DNA from: Actibacterium naphthalenivorans
Lineage (GTDB): Bacteria; Pseudomonadota; Alphaproteobacteria; Rhodobacterales; Rhodobacteraceae
Assembly: GCF_014196965.1 (NCBI RefSeq)
Contig: NZ_JACIEQ010000004.1
Coordinates: 1 to 64,000 of the forward strand
DNA: 64,000 nucleotides
Reading direction: 5' to 3'
Part shown: positions 33,848 through 43,310 of the stretch, in pieces
Numbering within the stretch: position 1 is the stretch's first letter
How the letters are laid out: each line of letters opens with the position of its first letter
Made by a program: the position numbers and the translations under genes
The notes under the pieces: generated by a model
What the model was told of the DNA's origin: nothing
Seen by the model: only the letters and a program-made list of their open reading frames with translations
The model's database searches: none

Positions 33848-34287
33848 GTGCGCCGGGCTTCGACCCGCTGGCGGGCAAGGTTGCTGTCGCGGTCATTGAC
33901 GCCCAGCAGATTGGCCACGAGCCGCAGCAGCGCGTCTTCCTCATGGTCGCGCACGCCATCGGCCAGCACCACATCCCACAGCGCCTCGATCACCGCTTCG
34001 CGTTCTTCATAGGCGACGGCATCCTTGATGGCGCGGGTGAAGCGGACGGTATCGGGCGCCTCTGATTCCAGCACTTCGGCGTCGCGGCGCAGGGCCACGG
34101 CCTCGAACGGGGACAGCCCGTAGCGGGTGGCCAGGATACGGTCGATGCGCGCCACCTCATCCTCGGCATAGTCGCCATCGGATTTCGCGACGCGCACGAG
34201 AAGCGCGGCAAGCGCAAAGCGGGCGTCGGCGCCGGCGAGGGGGGCGGGTTGCGGCTGGATCAGCCGCGAGAGGAAATCTGCGAACAT
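33844..34287 (-). CDS. TerB-family protein
   Basis: The 147-residue helical protein has the TerB-like pattern FALAALLVRVAKSDGDYAEDEVARIDRIL and DVVLADGVRDHEEDALLRLVANLLGV, two related metal-binding-like helical repeats. The name comes from tellurite resistance operons, but no other ter gene is here and isolated TerB genes are common without that role. ATG 34296 is an alternative start three codons upstream. Confidence 0.83.
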   Translation of the reverse strand: MFADFLSRLIQPQPAPLAGADARFALAALLVRVAKSDGDYAEDEVARIDRILATRYGLSPFEAVALRRDAEVLESEAPDTVRFTRAIKDAVAYEEREAVIEALWDVVLADGVRDHEEDALLRLVANLLGVNDRDSNLARQRVEARRT

Positions 34288-34329
34288 GGGGCACATATAT
34301 GCCGCGACACGGGCGGGGCCAAGGGGCCT

Positions 34330-35034
34330 TCAGCCCAGCGGCGGGGTGCGCTGGAAAATGATGTCGTCGATGGCGATGCCGCCGGGATCGGTGTTGGTGA
34401 TCAGAATGCCGGCGATATCGGGGCGGTTGCCGGCGCGGCGCCAGCCAAGCGCCACCACGCCCGCCGCCGGGATGTGGCGCAGGGTGGCAAGGCGGCGGCC
34501 ATCGCGGGCGAAGAAGGCGACCGTGACCGGGCCGGTTTCCGGCGCGGCACCCAACGGGGCGGGGTATTGCGCGTGCAGCCGCAGGCCGAGCGCGTATTGG
34601 TCATGGTCGAACAGGATGGCCACCGCGCCTTCGCCCCGCCCCGAGATCCGCGCGAACCCGTCGGACCCGAGCGGGAACAGCGCGTTGGAGCCGAAACCGC
34701 GATGAAAGGCGACGGCGAGGTTCTCGCCCGGCCGGCCGGGGCGCACCGTCAGCGGCGCGGCGGGGGCAGCCGCGTCGGGCAGGTCATGGGCGCTTGCGCC
34801 GGGCGCCAGCGACTGGCCGGCGAAACGCTCGCCCAGCCAGAGGCCGGGAAGGCGGAGGGCTTGGTCGAAGTTCAGCCCCGGCTCTGCCCGCCAGGGCAGG
34901 GTTTCGAAGGCGACGATCCCGTCAAGCTCGGCCCGCAGGGTGGCATAGCTTTCGGCGGCGATGTGTTGCGCGCGGGCGGGCAGGGCGAAGGCGGCGCAAA
35001 GGGCCAGGGCAAGACGCGGGAGGCGCAGGATCAT
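34330..35034 (-). CDS. secreted protein of unknown function
   Basis: The 234-residue protein has a signal peptide (MILRLPRLALALCAAFALPARA, cleaved near residue 23). The rest is probably all beta, with VAFHRGFGSNALFPLGSDG and a C-terminal IAGILITNTDPGGIAIDDIIF stretch like sugar-binding beta-sandwich (PEP-CTERM-associated) domains, but with no sorting tail. It is the kind of protein kept in roseobacters with no assigned role. It follows pyrG by about 70 bases on the same strand. Confidence 0.62.
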   Translation of the reverse strand: MILRLPRLALALCAAFALPARAQHIAAESYATLRAELDGIVAFETLPWRAEPGLNFDQALRLPGLWLGERFAGQSLAPGASAHDLPDAAAPAAPLTVRPGRPGENLAVAFHRGFGSNALFPLGSDGFARISGRGEGAVAILFDHDQYALGLRLHAQYPAPLGAAPETGPVTVAFFARDGRRLATLRHIPAAGVVALGWRRAGNRPDIAGILITNTDPGGIAIDDIIFQRTPPLG

Positions 35035-35105
35035 GCGATCCCTTTCCGGTTTGCCGCCCCTTGCCCCGGCGCGCGCGCCGCGCGGTCAGGCGCGGGCGGC
35101 GGTGA

Positions 35106-36749
35106 TCACACCAGCCGCTCCACCTCTTTGGCGGCGCGCACGAAATCGGCGAACAGCGGGTGCGGGGCGAAGGGTTTGGATTTCAGCTCGGGGTGGAACT
35201 GAACACCGATGAACCAGGGGTGATCCTTGACCTCGACAATCTCGGGCAGGCGGCCATCGGGGGACATGCCGGAAAAGCACAGGCCATGTTGCTCGAGACT
35301 TTCGCGGAATTTGGTGTCCACCTCGTAGCGGTGGCGGTGGCGTTCCTCGATCGAGGTGCAGCCATAGACCTGCGCCACTTTCGAGCCCTTGGTCAGCGAG
35401 GCGGTATAGGCGCCCAGGCGCATGGTGCCGCCCTTGTCGTCATCCAGCTTGCGGGCCACGGTATGGTTGCCCTTGACCCATTCCTTGAGGTGATAGACCA
35501 CCGGGGTAAAACGTTTCCTGCCGGCCTCGTGGTCGAACTCCTCGGACCCCGCGTCGGCCATGCCGCCCAGATTGCGCGCGGCCTCGATCACCGCCATCTG
35601 CATGCCGAGGCAAATGCCCAGATAGGGGATCTTGCGTTCGCGCGCGAATTGCGCGGCCTTGATCTTGCCCTCGGTGCCGCGCTCGCCAAAGCCGCCGGGC
35701 ACGAGGATGGCGTGGAACCCTTCCAGATAGGGCGCGGGATCTTCGCGTTCGAAGATCTCGGCGTCGATCCATTCGGATTTCACCCGCACCCGGTTGGCCA
35801 TGCCGCCATGGGTCAGCGCCTCGGCGATCGATTTGTAGGCGTCTTCGAGCCGGGTGTATTTGCCGACGATCGCCACACGCACCTCGCCCTCGGCATTGAC
35901 CAGCCTGTCCATCACGTCTTCCCAGCGCGACAGTTCGGGCCTGGGCGCGGGGCTGATCCGGAACGCATCCAGCACCGCCTGATCCAGCCCTTCGCGGTGA
36001 TAGGCCAGCGGGGCCTCGTAGATGGTTTCCAGATCGGGGGCGGCGATCACCGCGTCCTTGCGCACGTTGCAGAACTGCGCGATCTTCTCGCGCTCTTTCT
36101 CGGGGATCGGGTGTTCCGAGCGCAGCAGCAGGATATCGGGCGCGATCCCGATCGAGCGCAGCTCCTTGACCGAATGCTGGGTCGGCTTCGTCTTCAGCTC
36201 TCCGGCCGAGGCGATATAGGGCAGCAGGGTCAGGTGCATGAAGATGCACTGGCCCAGCGGCTTGTCCTGGCTGAACTGGCGGATCGCTTCGAAGAAGGGC
36301 AGGCCCTCGATATCGCCGACGGTGCCGCCGATCTCGCAGAGCATGAAATCGACCTCATCCTCGCCGATCGAGATGAAATCCTTGATCTCGTCGGTGACGT
36401 GGGGGATCACCTGGATGGTCTTGCCGAGATAATCGCCGCGGCGCTCTTTCTCCAGCACGGTGGAATAGATGCGGCCGGAGCTGACGGAATCGGTGGCCCG
36501 CGCGGCAACGCCGGTGAAACGCTCGTAATGGCCAAGGTCGAGATCGGTTTCGGCGCCGTCATCGGTGACGAACACCTCGCCATGTTCGAAGGGCGACATC
36601 GTGCCGGGATCGACGTTCAGATAGGGATCAAGCTTGCGCAGCCGCACCGAAAAGCCGCGCGCCTGCAGCAGCGCGCCGAGCGCGGCAGAGGCAAGACCCT
36701 TGCCAAGTGAGGAGACAACGCCGCCCGTGATGAAAATGAAACGTGCCAT
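35106..36749 (-). CDS. pyrG: CTP synthase
   Basis: The 547-residue protein begins with the synthase P-loop ([19 protein letters not shown]) and ends with a class I amidotransferase domain: Cys in [12 protein letters not shown], and the His/Glu pair in [11 protein letters not shown]. It makes CTP from UTP, glutamine and ATP. Length and both domains are complete. It lies after secG on the same strand, an order common in this group. Confidence 0.98.
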   Translation of the reverse strand: MARFIFITGGVVSSLGKGLASAALGALLQARGFSVRLRKLDPYLNVDPGTMSPFEHGEVFVTDDGAETDLDLGHYERFTGVAARATDSVSSGRIYSTVLEKERRGDYLGKTIQVIPHVTDEIKDFISIGEDEVDFMLCEIGGTVGDIEGLPFFEAIRQFSQDKPLGQCIFMHLTLLPYIASAGELKTKPTQHSVKELRSIGIAPDILLLRSEHPIPEKEREKIAQFCNVRKDAVIAAPDLETIYEAPLAYHREGLDQAVLDAFRISPAPRPELSRWEDVMDRLVNAEGEVRVAIVGKYTRLEDAYKSIAEALTHGGMANRVRVKSEWIDAEIFEREDPAPYLEGFHAILVPGGFGERGTEGKIKAAQFARERKIPYLGICLGMQMAVIEAARNLGGMADAGSEEFDHEAGRKRFTPVVYHLKEWVKGNHTVARKLDDDKGGTMRLGAYTASLTKGSKVAQVYGCTSIEERHRHRYEVDTKFRESLEQHGLCFSGMSPDGRLPEIVEVKDHPWFIGVQFHPELKSKPFAPHPLFADFVRAAKEVERLV

Positions 36750-36915
36750 ATGGCTGGCATCCCCCGTGAATTGTCATGTTTCGGCTGTTCGATTCGGCCT
36801 TCGACAGCCGCAGCATCACGGGATTTAACGTATAACGGATTCGCGAACGCCCCGCAACCGCACCGCAAGATGCTGGGGCGAATTGTCCGCCCGAATCAAT
36901 GTTTAGTGGTTTTTC

Positions 36916-37275
36916 TTACTCCGCGCGGGGCGGCAGAAGCGGTGCGTCGCTGGGTGTGGGCGGCAGAAGATCATCGGCCGGCGCGGTTTCCTGCTGCACC
37001 GCCGGGGCCGGGGCGCCCAGCCTGTCCAGCACCGAGGTGCCCGCCGATTTTTCCGCGGCGATGAAGGTCAGCACGATCGAGGTGACGATGAAGCCGGCGG
37101 CGAAGATCCAGGTCAGCTTGCCCAGGGCCGTGGCCGCGGCCCGGCCCGACATCACGCCGCCGCCACCGCCACCGCCGCCCATGCCCAGCCCGCCGCCTTC
37201 GGAGCGTTGCAGCAGCACGACCCCGATCAGGCAGAGCGCGAGGATCAGGTGGATGGTAAGGACGACGTTTTCCAT
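36916..37275 (-). CDS. secG: preprotein translocase subunit SecG
   Basis: The 119-residue protein has two membrane helices (VVLTIHLILALCLIGVVLL and KLTWIFAAGFIVTSIVLTFI) joined by the conserved SEGGGLGMGG loop with an extended poly-Gly run. A Pro-rich tail follows, as is usual in alphaproteobacteria. SecG assists SecYE in protein export. It is 166 bases upstream of pyrG. Confidence 0.93.
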   Translation of the reverse strand: MENVVLTIHLILALCLIGVVLLQRSEGGGLGMGGGGGGGGVMSGRAAATALGKLTWIFAAGFIVTSIVLTFIAAEKSAGTSVLDRLGAPAPAVQQETAPADDLLPPTPSDAPLLPPRAE

Positions 37276-37368
37276 GAGGCGCGGATCCGGGCTTTTGTTC
37301 GACGCGTCTATCTAGGCGCTTGGGGCGGGGCTCGCAACCCCTGTTGGCGGAAGGGGGGCCCGGCCGCC

Positions 37369-37767
37369 TCATTCATCCACGTCATCCACATCGGTCTGGC
37401 CCGAAAGGCGCCGGCGCACCCGGCTCCAGCTCAGGCCGATGCCCAGCACGGCGGAGGTGGCAAACAGGCCGAGCCACAGGTTGAGGCTGGGATTGTCCAG
37501 CGTCAGCACGCCCCAGTCGATCAGCACCCAGATCAGCGCGCCCACCAGCGCGGCGACCAGAAGCATGCCGAACGCCCCGATCGAGCGCAGCGTGGCGCGC
37601 AGGTAGATGATATAGCCGACCAGAAGCACCAGCCCCGTCAGCACCGCCAGCGGCAGGCTTTCGCGGTAGTTCTCCATCGCCCAGCGGGTGAAATTCCACC
37701 GCGTCGGGTTATAGGTGAGCGACAGCAACACAAAGGCGAACCCCCAGCGCAAAACGATACCGGACAT
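37369..37767 (-). CDS. four-helix membrane protein (DUF6524-like)
   Basis: The 132-residue protein starts [26 protein letters not shown]. It has four hydrophobic segments (for example [16 protein letters not shown] and [20 protein letters not shown]) and an acidic tail DVDDVDE. I recognise it as a conserved membrane protein probably named DUF6524; no function is known to me. An earlier in-frame start (37803) adds 12 charged residues and is less likely. It is divergent from purA. Confidence 0.68.
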   Translation of the reverse strand: MSGIVLRWGFAFVLLSLTYNPTRWNFTRWAMENYRESLPLAVLTGLVLLVGYIIYLRATLRSIGAFGMLLVAALVGALIWVLIDWGVLTLDNPSLNLWLGLFATSAVLGIGLSWSRVRRRLSGQTDVDDVDE

Positions 37768-37903
37768 CACACGCTTCTTTCTTTCGGCGCTTTGGTGGCG
37801 CACCTGCAGTGGCCTGTCCAGCCCCGGGGTGAATTTGGCGTTTGCGGGCCAGGGCGCGGGCGGCTATACGGGCGCGGGTTTTCCGCAAGTGCAAGGATCA
37901 GCT

Positions 37904-39196
37904 ATGGCAAATGTCGTCGTCGTCGGCGCCCAGTGGGGCGACGAAGGAAAAGGCAAGATCGTCGACTGGCTCTCGGAGCGCGCAGATGTGATCGCGCGCT
38001 TTCAGGGCGGTCACAACGCCGGCCACACGCTGGTCATCGACGGCGAGGTGTTCAAACTGTCGCTGCTGCCCTCGGGCATCGTGCGCAAGGGCAAACGCTC
38101 TGTCATCGGCAACGGCGTGGTGCTGGACCCCTGGGCGCTGATTGACGAGATCGCGCGGCTGACCGCGCAGGGGGTGGAGATTTCGCCCGACAACCTGATG
38201 ATCGCCGAGAACACGCCACTGATCCTGCCGGTGCATGGAGAGCTGGACCGGGCGCGCGAAAACCAGAACGCGGTGGCCAAGATCGGCACCACCGGGCGCG
38301 GCATCGGCCCGGCCTATGAAGATAAGGTCGGCCGGCGTACCGTTCGGGTGGCCGATCTGGCCGACAAGGCCACGCTGGAGCTGCGGGTGGACCGGCTGCT
38401 GGTGCATCACGATGCGCTGCGCCGCGGCCTCGGCCTGCCGGAGGTGGACCGCGCCGCGCTGCTGGCCCAGCTTGAAGAGGTGGCGCCGAAGATCCTGCCC
38501 TTCGCCGCGCCGGTCTGGAAGGTGCTGAACGAAGACCGCCGCGCCGGCAAGCGCATCCTGTTCGAAGGCGCGCAGGGCGCGCTGCTGGATGTTGATTTCG
38601 GAACCTATCCGTTTGTCACATCGTCCAACACCATGGCGGGCATGGCTGCCACCGGCACCGGTCTGGGGCCGGGGGCGGTGGATTTCGTGCTGGGCATCGT
38701 CAAGGCCTATACCACCCGCGTCGGCGAGGGCCCGTTCCCGACAGAGCTGGACGATGACAATGGTCAGCGCCTCGGCGAACGCGGGCGCGAATTCGGCACC
38801 GTGACCGGGCGCAAGCGCCGCTGCGGCTGGTTCGACGCGGTTCTGGTGCGCCAGACCTGCGCCACCTCGGGCGTGTCGGGCATCGCCCTGACCAAGCTCG
38901 ATGTGCTCGACGGGTTCGACGAGCTGAAGATCTGCACCGGCTACGAGCTCGACGGCAGGATGCTGGATTATCTGCCGACCGCCGCCGATCAACAGGCCCG
39001 CGTGACACCGGTGTACGAAACGCTGGAAGGCTGGCCCGACAGCACGGCGGGCGCGCGCAGCTGGGCCGAACTGCCTGCCGCCGCGGTGAAATACGTGCGC
39101 CGGGTCGAAGAGTTGATCCAGTGTCCGGTGGCGCTGTTGTCGACCTCGCCCGAGCGGGACGACACCATCCTTGTCACCGACCCGTTCGCCGACTGA
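37904..39196 (+). CDS. purA: adenylosuccinate synthase
   Basis: The 430-residue protein starts at ATG 37904 with the GTP loop [20 protein letters not shown]. It carries the full PurA signature ([50 protein letters not shown]). It joins IMP and aspartate on the way to AMP. A start upstream at 37715 would add 63 residues without family likeness. The stop overlaps the next start as TGATG. Confidence 0.97.
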   Translation: MANVVVVGAQWGDEGKGKIVDWLSERADVIARFQGGHNAGHTLVIDGEVFKLSLLPSGIVRKGKRSVIGNGVVLDPWALIDEIARLTAQGVEISPDNLMIAENTPLILPVHGELDRARENQNAVAKIGTTGRGIGPAYEDKVGRRTVRVADLADKATLELRVDRLLVHHDALRRGLGLPEVDRAALLAQLEEVAPKILPFAAPVWKVLNEDRRAGKRILFEGAQGALLDVDFGTYPFVTSSNTMAGMAATGTGLGPGAVDFVLGIVKAYTTRVGEGPFPTELDDDNGQRLGERGREFGTVTGRKRRCGWFDAVLVRQTCATSGVSGIALTKLDVLDGFDELKICTGYELDGRMLDYLPTAADQQARVTPVYETLEGWPDSTAGARSWAELPAAAVKYVRRVEELIQCPVALLSTSPERDDTILVTDPFAD

Positions 39197-39450
39197 TGGC
39201 GCTGTCCTACAAGGCGCGGCGGCGCTGGTCGCTGGTGATTCTGCTGATCGGGCTACCGCTCTATATCGTGCTGGCGGTGACGCTGGCGGGGTTGATCGAC
39301 CGGCCGTCGGTTCTTGTGGAGCTGGCGATCTACGTGGGGCTGGGATTCCTGTGGATTCTGCCGTTCCGGTTCGTGTTTCGCGGCGTCGGCAAGGCAGACC
39401 CCGAGGCGCAAGATGCCGGGGCGAAAAAAAACGGGGCGGAAGACCCTTAG
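39196..39450 (+). CDS. small membrane protein, DUF2842 family
   Basis: The 84-residue protein begins [21 protein letters not shown] and has two membrane helices (LVILLIGLPLYIVLAVTLAGL and VELAIYVGLGFLWILPFRFV), then a short charged tail. The DUF2842 family sits next to purA in many Rhodobacterales. Its ATG overlaps the purA stop by one base, so translation is coupled. The stop codon lies inside a strong hairpin. Function is unknown. Confidence 0.78.
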   Translation: MALSYKARRRWSLVILLIGLPLYIVLAVTLAGLIDRPSVLVELAIYVGLGFLWILPFRFVFRGVGKADPEAQDAGAKKNGAEDP

Positions 39451-39462
39451 GTCTTCCGCCCC
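39433..39462 (-). terminator. terminator for the minus-strand 39.5-41.6 kb gene, containing the DUF2842 stop codon
   Basis: GGGGCGGAAGACC and GGTCTTCCGCCCC form a perfect 13-base-pair stem with a CTTA loop. On the minus strand it is followed by an eight-base T tract, so it terminates the gene to its right. For the plus strand it has no T tract. The TAG stop of the DUF2842 gene lies across the loop and stem. Confidence 0.85.
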
Positions 39463-39516
39463 ATACTCGTTACCCTTCACGGAACCGGGATATCTGGCCC
39501 GATCTTGCCCGCGCGC

Positions 39517-41604
39517 TCAAGACATAAAGCGCGAGGTTTTCGAAATGATGAACTGACCCCGTTTGACCCGTTCGAAAGGCCCCTCCCGAAGGTGCCGGCC
39601 AAACGCGCGCAGGCTGTCCTCGCGCGCGAATTCCTTGCCGCGCGGCGTGCTGGCCACAAGCTCCATCACCTGCGGCCGGGTAAAGATGTCGTCTTCGCGG
39701 GCACGCACCGCATAGGCGGCGGCGGCTTCGATCATGTCGGACAGATCCGTGGCCCCCATCCGCGCGGCGAAATCGGCAAAGCTTTCCTCGGCGGCGAAAA
39801 TATTGCTGTCGTCCTGCTCCTCGACCACGGATTTCAGCGCCAGATTGCCGGTGCTGCCATGTTCCGGAGAATCGATGCGCTGTTCGGAAACCAGCACCAG
39901 CGGCGGCATCCGGTTGCCGCGGGCGCTGCGGCCGCCGGGGCGCACCACATGGGCCAGGTCTTCGCGGTAGGGGTGTTTTTCGGCCTCGGCCTCGGCCTCT
40001 CCGTTGCGGCCCGGGCGGGCCCGGCGTTCGGCCACGGTGGCGGCGACGGCGGCCTTGAGGTGGGCGATGGCGGTGCGGCGGCGGCGATGCTCGCTGCCTT
40101 CCATCTTGGTGTTGATCTCGTCGACGAGGCGCGAGACATCGGCCTCTTCGGGCTTTCGCTTGCCACCGGGCCGGATGCGGCGCGGCGTGGCAGGGCCCGA
40201 GCGGACGGCGTCACGCTCCACCTCGGCCAGTTCGGCCATCAGATCGGCCTCTTCCTCTGCCGACAGGGCGGGCTCGGGCAGATCGCCCGGCGCGGCACCG
40301 ATATCGGGCGTTCCGGTTTCCAGATCTGCCGTATCACCGGGCGCGGCCTCGGGCAGCCCGGACGGGACAGACTGCAGATCGGTGCGCTTGATTTTCATGA
40401 CGCGGGCGCGGGCGCGCTCCACCGCCCGGCGCGCGGTGTCAGAGCCGGGGCGGCGCGTGATGTCTTCGTCGGGGTCCACGACGGGCGTTTTCGCGATGGC
40501 GGGCTCGGCGGGTTCCTCGGCCTGCGGCTCCGGCTCGGTGGCCGCGATCTCCGGCTCGGCGGGCGCTTCCTCGGGGGCCTCGGGCTCGGCGGGCTCTTCG
40601 GGCACGGCGGCGAATTCCGCGGCGGGGATTTCTTCCTCGGCCGGTTCTTCTTCGGCGGCGGGCTCCGGTTCGGCAAGCTCTTGCGGCGCGGCTACGGGTT
40701 CGGGGGCGGGCTCGGCTTCCGCCTCTTCCTCATACTCCTCGGTCGCGGTGGCGCGCAGCACGCTGGCCAGGACCGGGTCGATCTCCGGCTCCGTCACGGC
40801 GGTTTCGGGCTCTGCCTCTTGTTCGGGCAAGACCAGGGGCTCGGCCTCGGCGGGCTCTTCGGCGATCGGTTCTTCGGCAATGGTGTCTTCGTCGGCGGTT
40901 TCTTCAACCGCCTCTTCGCGCGGGCTGTCTTCGATGATCGCGTCGGGCAGTTGCCCGGTCTCGTCGGCGGTGGCGCCCTCGAAGGCCGGGGATTCAGCGA
41001 TCGGCTCTTCGACGGGTTCTTCCACCGGTTCTTCCACCGGTGCGGGGGCCATGACCGGGGCGGCGGGGGGCTGCGGAAGCTCCTCGTCTTCGACATAGGT
41101 TTCCGCCGGCTGCGCGAGGGGCGCCGCCGGGGCGGCGGTGCGCGCCGTGTCGACAGCGGCGCGGATGCGGGCAAGCTTGGCCGCGACCGAGCCGAGCTCC
41201 GGCGCGGCGGGGGCGGATGCCACGGGCGCGGGGGCTGCCGGCTCTGCCCGCGGCGCTTCGGGCCTTGGCGCTTCGGTTCGGGGCGTTTCGGGCATGGGGG
41301 CTTCGGCCACGGCCGGGGTGGCGGGGTCGGCGGCGGGCGTGTGCTGGCCATCGGCGGCCCGCAGCAGGATACCGCCATCATGCAGGCTGGCATCGACGCG
41401 GCGCCGGATCTCGCGCTCGGCGATGCGTTGCAGCATGTCCGCATCCGGCGTCGCGGGTTCGGCGCCGAAGTAACGGTCTTCCGCGGCGAGATCCCGGAAA
41501 TACTCGGCGATCGCCTTCATCGTGCCGAACGAATCTTCGAATCCTTCGAGGGTGCAGGAAAATGTCCCGTAGGAAACCGTAAGAATTTTATTTGCACCGA
41601 CCAT
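39517..41604 (-). CDS. large acidic protein of unknown function with two conserved ends
   Basis: The 695-residue protein has three parts. Residues 1-90 look folded (ILTVSYGTFSCTLEGFEDSFGTMKAIAEYF). Residues 90-400 are a Pro/Ala/Glu-rich acidic linker with VEEPVEEP repeats. A basic-to-mixed C-terminal part from about 430 has ADVSRLVDEINTKMEGSEHRRRRTAIAHLK and ends LRAFGRHLREGPFERVKRGQFIIS. No signal peptide or membrane helix is seen. I know the N terminus as conserved in related genomes, sometimes annotated as chemotaxis- or lipoprotein-like without support. The shape suggests a scaffold or DNA-associated protein. It is divergent from thiN. Confidence 0.65.
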   Translation of the reverse strand: MVGANKILTVSYGTFSCTLEGFEDSFGTMKAIAEYFRDLAAEDRYFGAEPATPDADMLQRIAEREIRRRVDASLHDGGILLRAADGQHTPAADPATPAVAEAPMPETPRTEAPRPEAPRAEPAAPAPVASAPAAPELGSVAAKLARIRAAVDTARTAAPAAPLAQPAETYVEDEELPQPPAAPVMAPAPVEEPVEEPVEEPIAESPAFEGATADETGQLPDAIIEDSPREEAVEETADEDTIAEEPIAEEPAEAEPLVLPEQEAEPETAVTEPEIDPVLASVLRATATEEYEEEAEAEPAPEPVAAPQELAEPEPAAEEEPAEEEIPAAEFAAVPEEPAEPEAPEEAPAEPEIAATEPEPQAEEPAEPAIAKTPVVDPDEDITRRPGSDTARRAVERARARVMKIKRTDLQSVPSGLPEAAPGDTADLETGTPDIGAAPGDLPEPALSAEEEADLMAELAEVERDAVRSGPATPRRIRPGGKRKPEEADVSRLVDEINTKMEGSEHRRRRTAIAHLKAAVAATVAERRARPGRNGEAEAEAEKHPYREDLAHVVRPGGRSARGNRMPPLVLVSEQRIDSPEHGSTGNLALKSVVEEQDDSNIFAAEESFADFAARMGATDLSDMIEAAAAYAVRAREDDIFTRPQVMELVASTPRGKEFAREDSLRAFGRHLREGPFERVKRGQFIISKTSRFMS

Positions 41605-41745
41605 CGGCAGGCTCGCCTTCTAACATTACCAGCAGCACCATGTTTACCATAGGCCGTTTCCAGAAATTGAACAGAAAGGAGATTTTTGGGGGGATTAATG
41701 GTGTTGGAATTGTGGTCTTAATCGTTCTGACGCAGATATTGCCAC

Positions 41746-42408
41746 ATGAAAGCCATGATTGTCCAAACTTCTGAACCAGTCGCGCTGATCGGCGGGGGCG
41801 CAGTCGCGCCAGCCGATCTGGCGGAAGTCTTAACGCGCGCGCCGGTTCTCGTGGCTGCGGATGGCGGGGCCGACCGTGCGCTTGCCGCGGGGCGCATGCC
41901 CGATGCGGTTGTCGGTGACATGGATTCCATCTCCGAGGCCGCCCGTGCCGCCATTCCCGCGGCGCGGCTGCATTGCGTACCGGAACAGGAGAGCACCGAT
42001 TTCGACAAGTGTCTGCGGATGATAGAAGCGCCGCTGATCTTCGGGCTGGGGTTTCTCGGGCCGCGGCTGGACCATCAGCTTGCGGTGCTGACCGGGCTGA
42101 CCCGGCAGACGGAAAAGCGCTGCATCCTGATCGGCGAGCACGACATCGCCTTTCTGTGCCCGCCGCGCCTGGCGATCACGCTGGAGCCGGGCACGCGGGT
42201 GTCGCTGTTTCCGATGGGTCCCGTCACCGGGCAGAGCCGGGGGCTGAAATGGCCGATCGACGGTATCGGCTTTGCGCCCGACGGGCGGATCGGCACGTCG
42301 AACGAGGCGACGGGCGGCGCCGTCGAGCTGACGGTGGCGGCGCCGCGCATGGTTGTGATCCTGCCCCGCGCGGCGCTGGCGGCCGCGGCCGGGGCATTGT
42401 CGGGCTGA
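41746..42408 (+). CDS. thiN: thiamine diphosphokinase
   Basis: The 220-residue protein has the thiamine pyrophosphokinase pattern: VLVAADGGADRAL, AVVGDMDSIS (metal Asp pair), QESTDFDKCLRMI and LGFLGPRLDHQLAVL. The C-terminal beta-barrel carries RVSLFPMGPVTGQSRGLKWPI. It converts thiamine and ATP to the active cofactor. ATG 41755 is an alternative start. The 141-base gap before it is AT-rich and must hold divergent promoters. Confidence 0.92.
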   Translation: MKAMIVQTSEPVALIGGGAVAPADLAEVLTRAPVLVAADGGADRALAAGRMPDAVVGDMDSISEAARAAIPAARLHCVPEQESTDFDKCLRMIEAPLIFGLGFLGPRLDHQLAVLTGLTRQTEKRCILIGEHDIAFLCPPRLAITLEPGTRVSLFPMGPVTGQSRGLKWPIDGIGFAPDGRIGTSNEATGGAVELTVAAPRMVVILPRAALAAAAGALSG

Positions 42409-42513
42409 ACGCGCCGCCAAAACCGCGTGCGGGGCCGGGAATGGGCCTTTTTGCCCCTCGCGGCCAACGGACAGTTCTCCTATAACACCGGGGAGCCATA
42501 AAGGAGACCAGCC

Positions 42514-43296
42514 ATGAGCGGAGAGCTTTCCCCGATCGACAAGGCCAAATTCGTCGCCGCCAAGCGCGCGGTCGATTTTGTCGAAGACGGTATGCGCGTG
42601 GGCCTTGGCACCGGTTCGACCGCGGCCTGGATGGTGCGGTGTCTGGGCGAGCTGGTGCGCGAGGACGGAATGCAGATCAAGGGTGTGCCGACATCGACGC
42701 GCACCGCCGAACTTGCCCGCCAGGTCGGGATCGAGGTGATTTCGCTGGACGAGGCGAAATGGCTGGATCTGACCATCGACGGCGCCGACGAGTTCGACGC
42801 CAACCTGAACCTGATCAAGGGCGGCGGCGGCGCGTTGCTGCAGGAAAAGATCGTGGCCACGGCCAGCGACCAGATGATCGTGATCGCCGACGTGGCCAAG
42901 GAGGTGGCGCAGCTTGGCGCCTTCCCGCTGCCGGTCGAGGTGATCCCGTTCGGCTGGCAGACCTCCAAGGCGCTGATCGAGGAGACGCTGATCAACCTCG
43001 ATGTTCTGGGCCGCGACACCACGCTGCGGATGAACGGCGATGCGCCTTTCGTGACCGATGAGGGCAATTACCTGCTGGACATGCACCTGAGCCGCATCGG
43101 CAACGTGCGCCAGCTTGCGCTGGTGATCAACCAGATCCCCGGCGTGGTCGAGAACGGCCTGTTCATAGATATCTGCGATGTCGTGGTGATCGGCCATGGC
43201 GACGGCAAGGTCGAGGTGCGCGACATCAACACCGGCACGGTCGAGGAAGACAAGATCGACTTTCTGGAAAACGACAATCTGTTCGCAGATTTCTGA
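42514..43296 (+). CDS. rpiA: ribose-5-phosphate isomerase A
   Basis: The 260-residue protein shows the RpiA set: VGLGTGSTAAW (phosphate loop), DLTIDGADEFD (catalytic Asp residues) and KGGGGALLQEKIVATAS with the catalytic Glu and Lys. It interconverts ribose and ribulose 5-phosphate. A ribosome site AAGGAG precedes the start. It is followed by gor after 14 bases and probably shares its transcript, linking NADPH-producing sugar flow with glutathione reduction. Confidence 0.97.
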   Translation: MSGELSPIDKAKFVAAKRAVDFVEDGMRVGLGTGSTAAWMVRCLGELVREDGMQIKGVPTSTRTAELARQVGIEVISLDEAKWLDLTIDGADEFDANLNLIKGGGGALLQEKIVATASDQMIVIADVAKEVAQLGAFPLPVEVIPFGWQTSKALIEETLINLDVLGRDTTLRMNGDAPFVTDEGNYLLDMHLSRIGNVRQLALVINQIPGVVENGLFIDICDVVVIGHGDGKVEVRDINTGTVEEDKIDFLENDNLFADF

Positions 43297-43310
43297 CGGC
43301 GCGGGGCAGC

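Noticed and set aside
33844-34287. Tellurite resistance locus
   Set aside because: Only a TerB-like gene is present. Isolated TerB genes are common, and no terC, terD or terZ relatives are seen.
39505-41652. A 715-codon Gly-rich plus-strand frame opposite the acidic protein
   Set aside because: The Glu/Pro/Ala-rich codons of the minus-strand gene give Gly/Phe/Leu-rich text in this frame. A terminator and conserved ends support the minus-strand gene.
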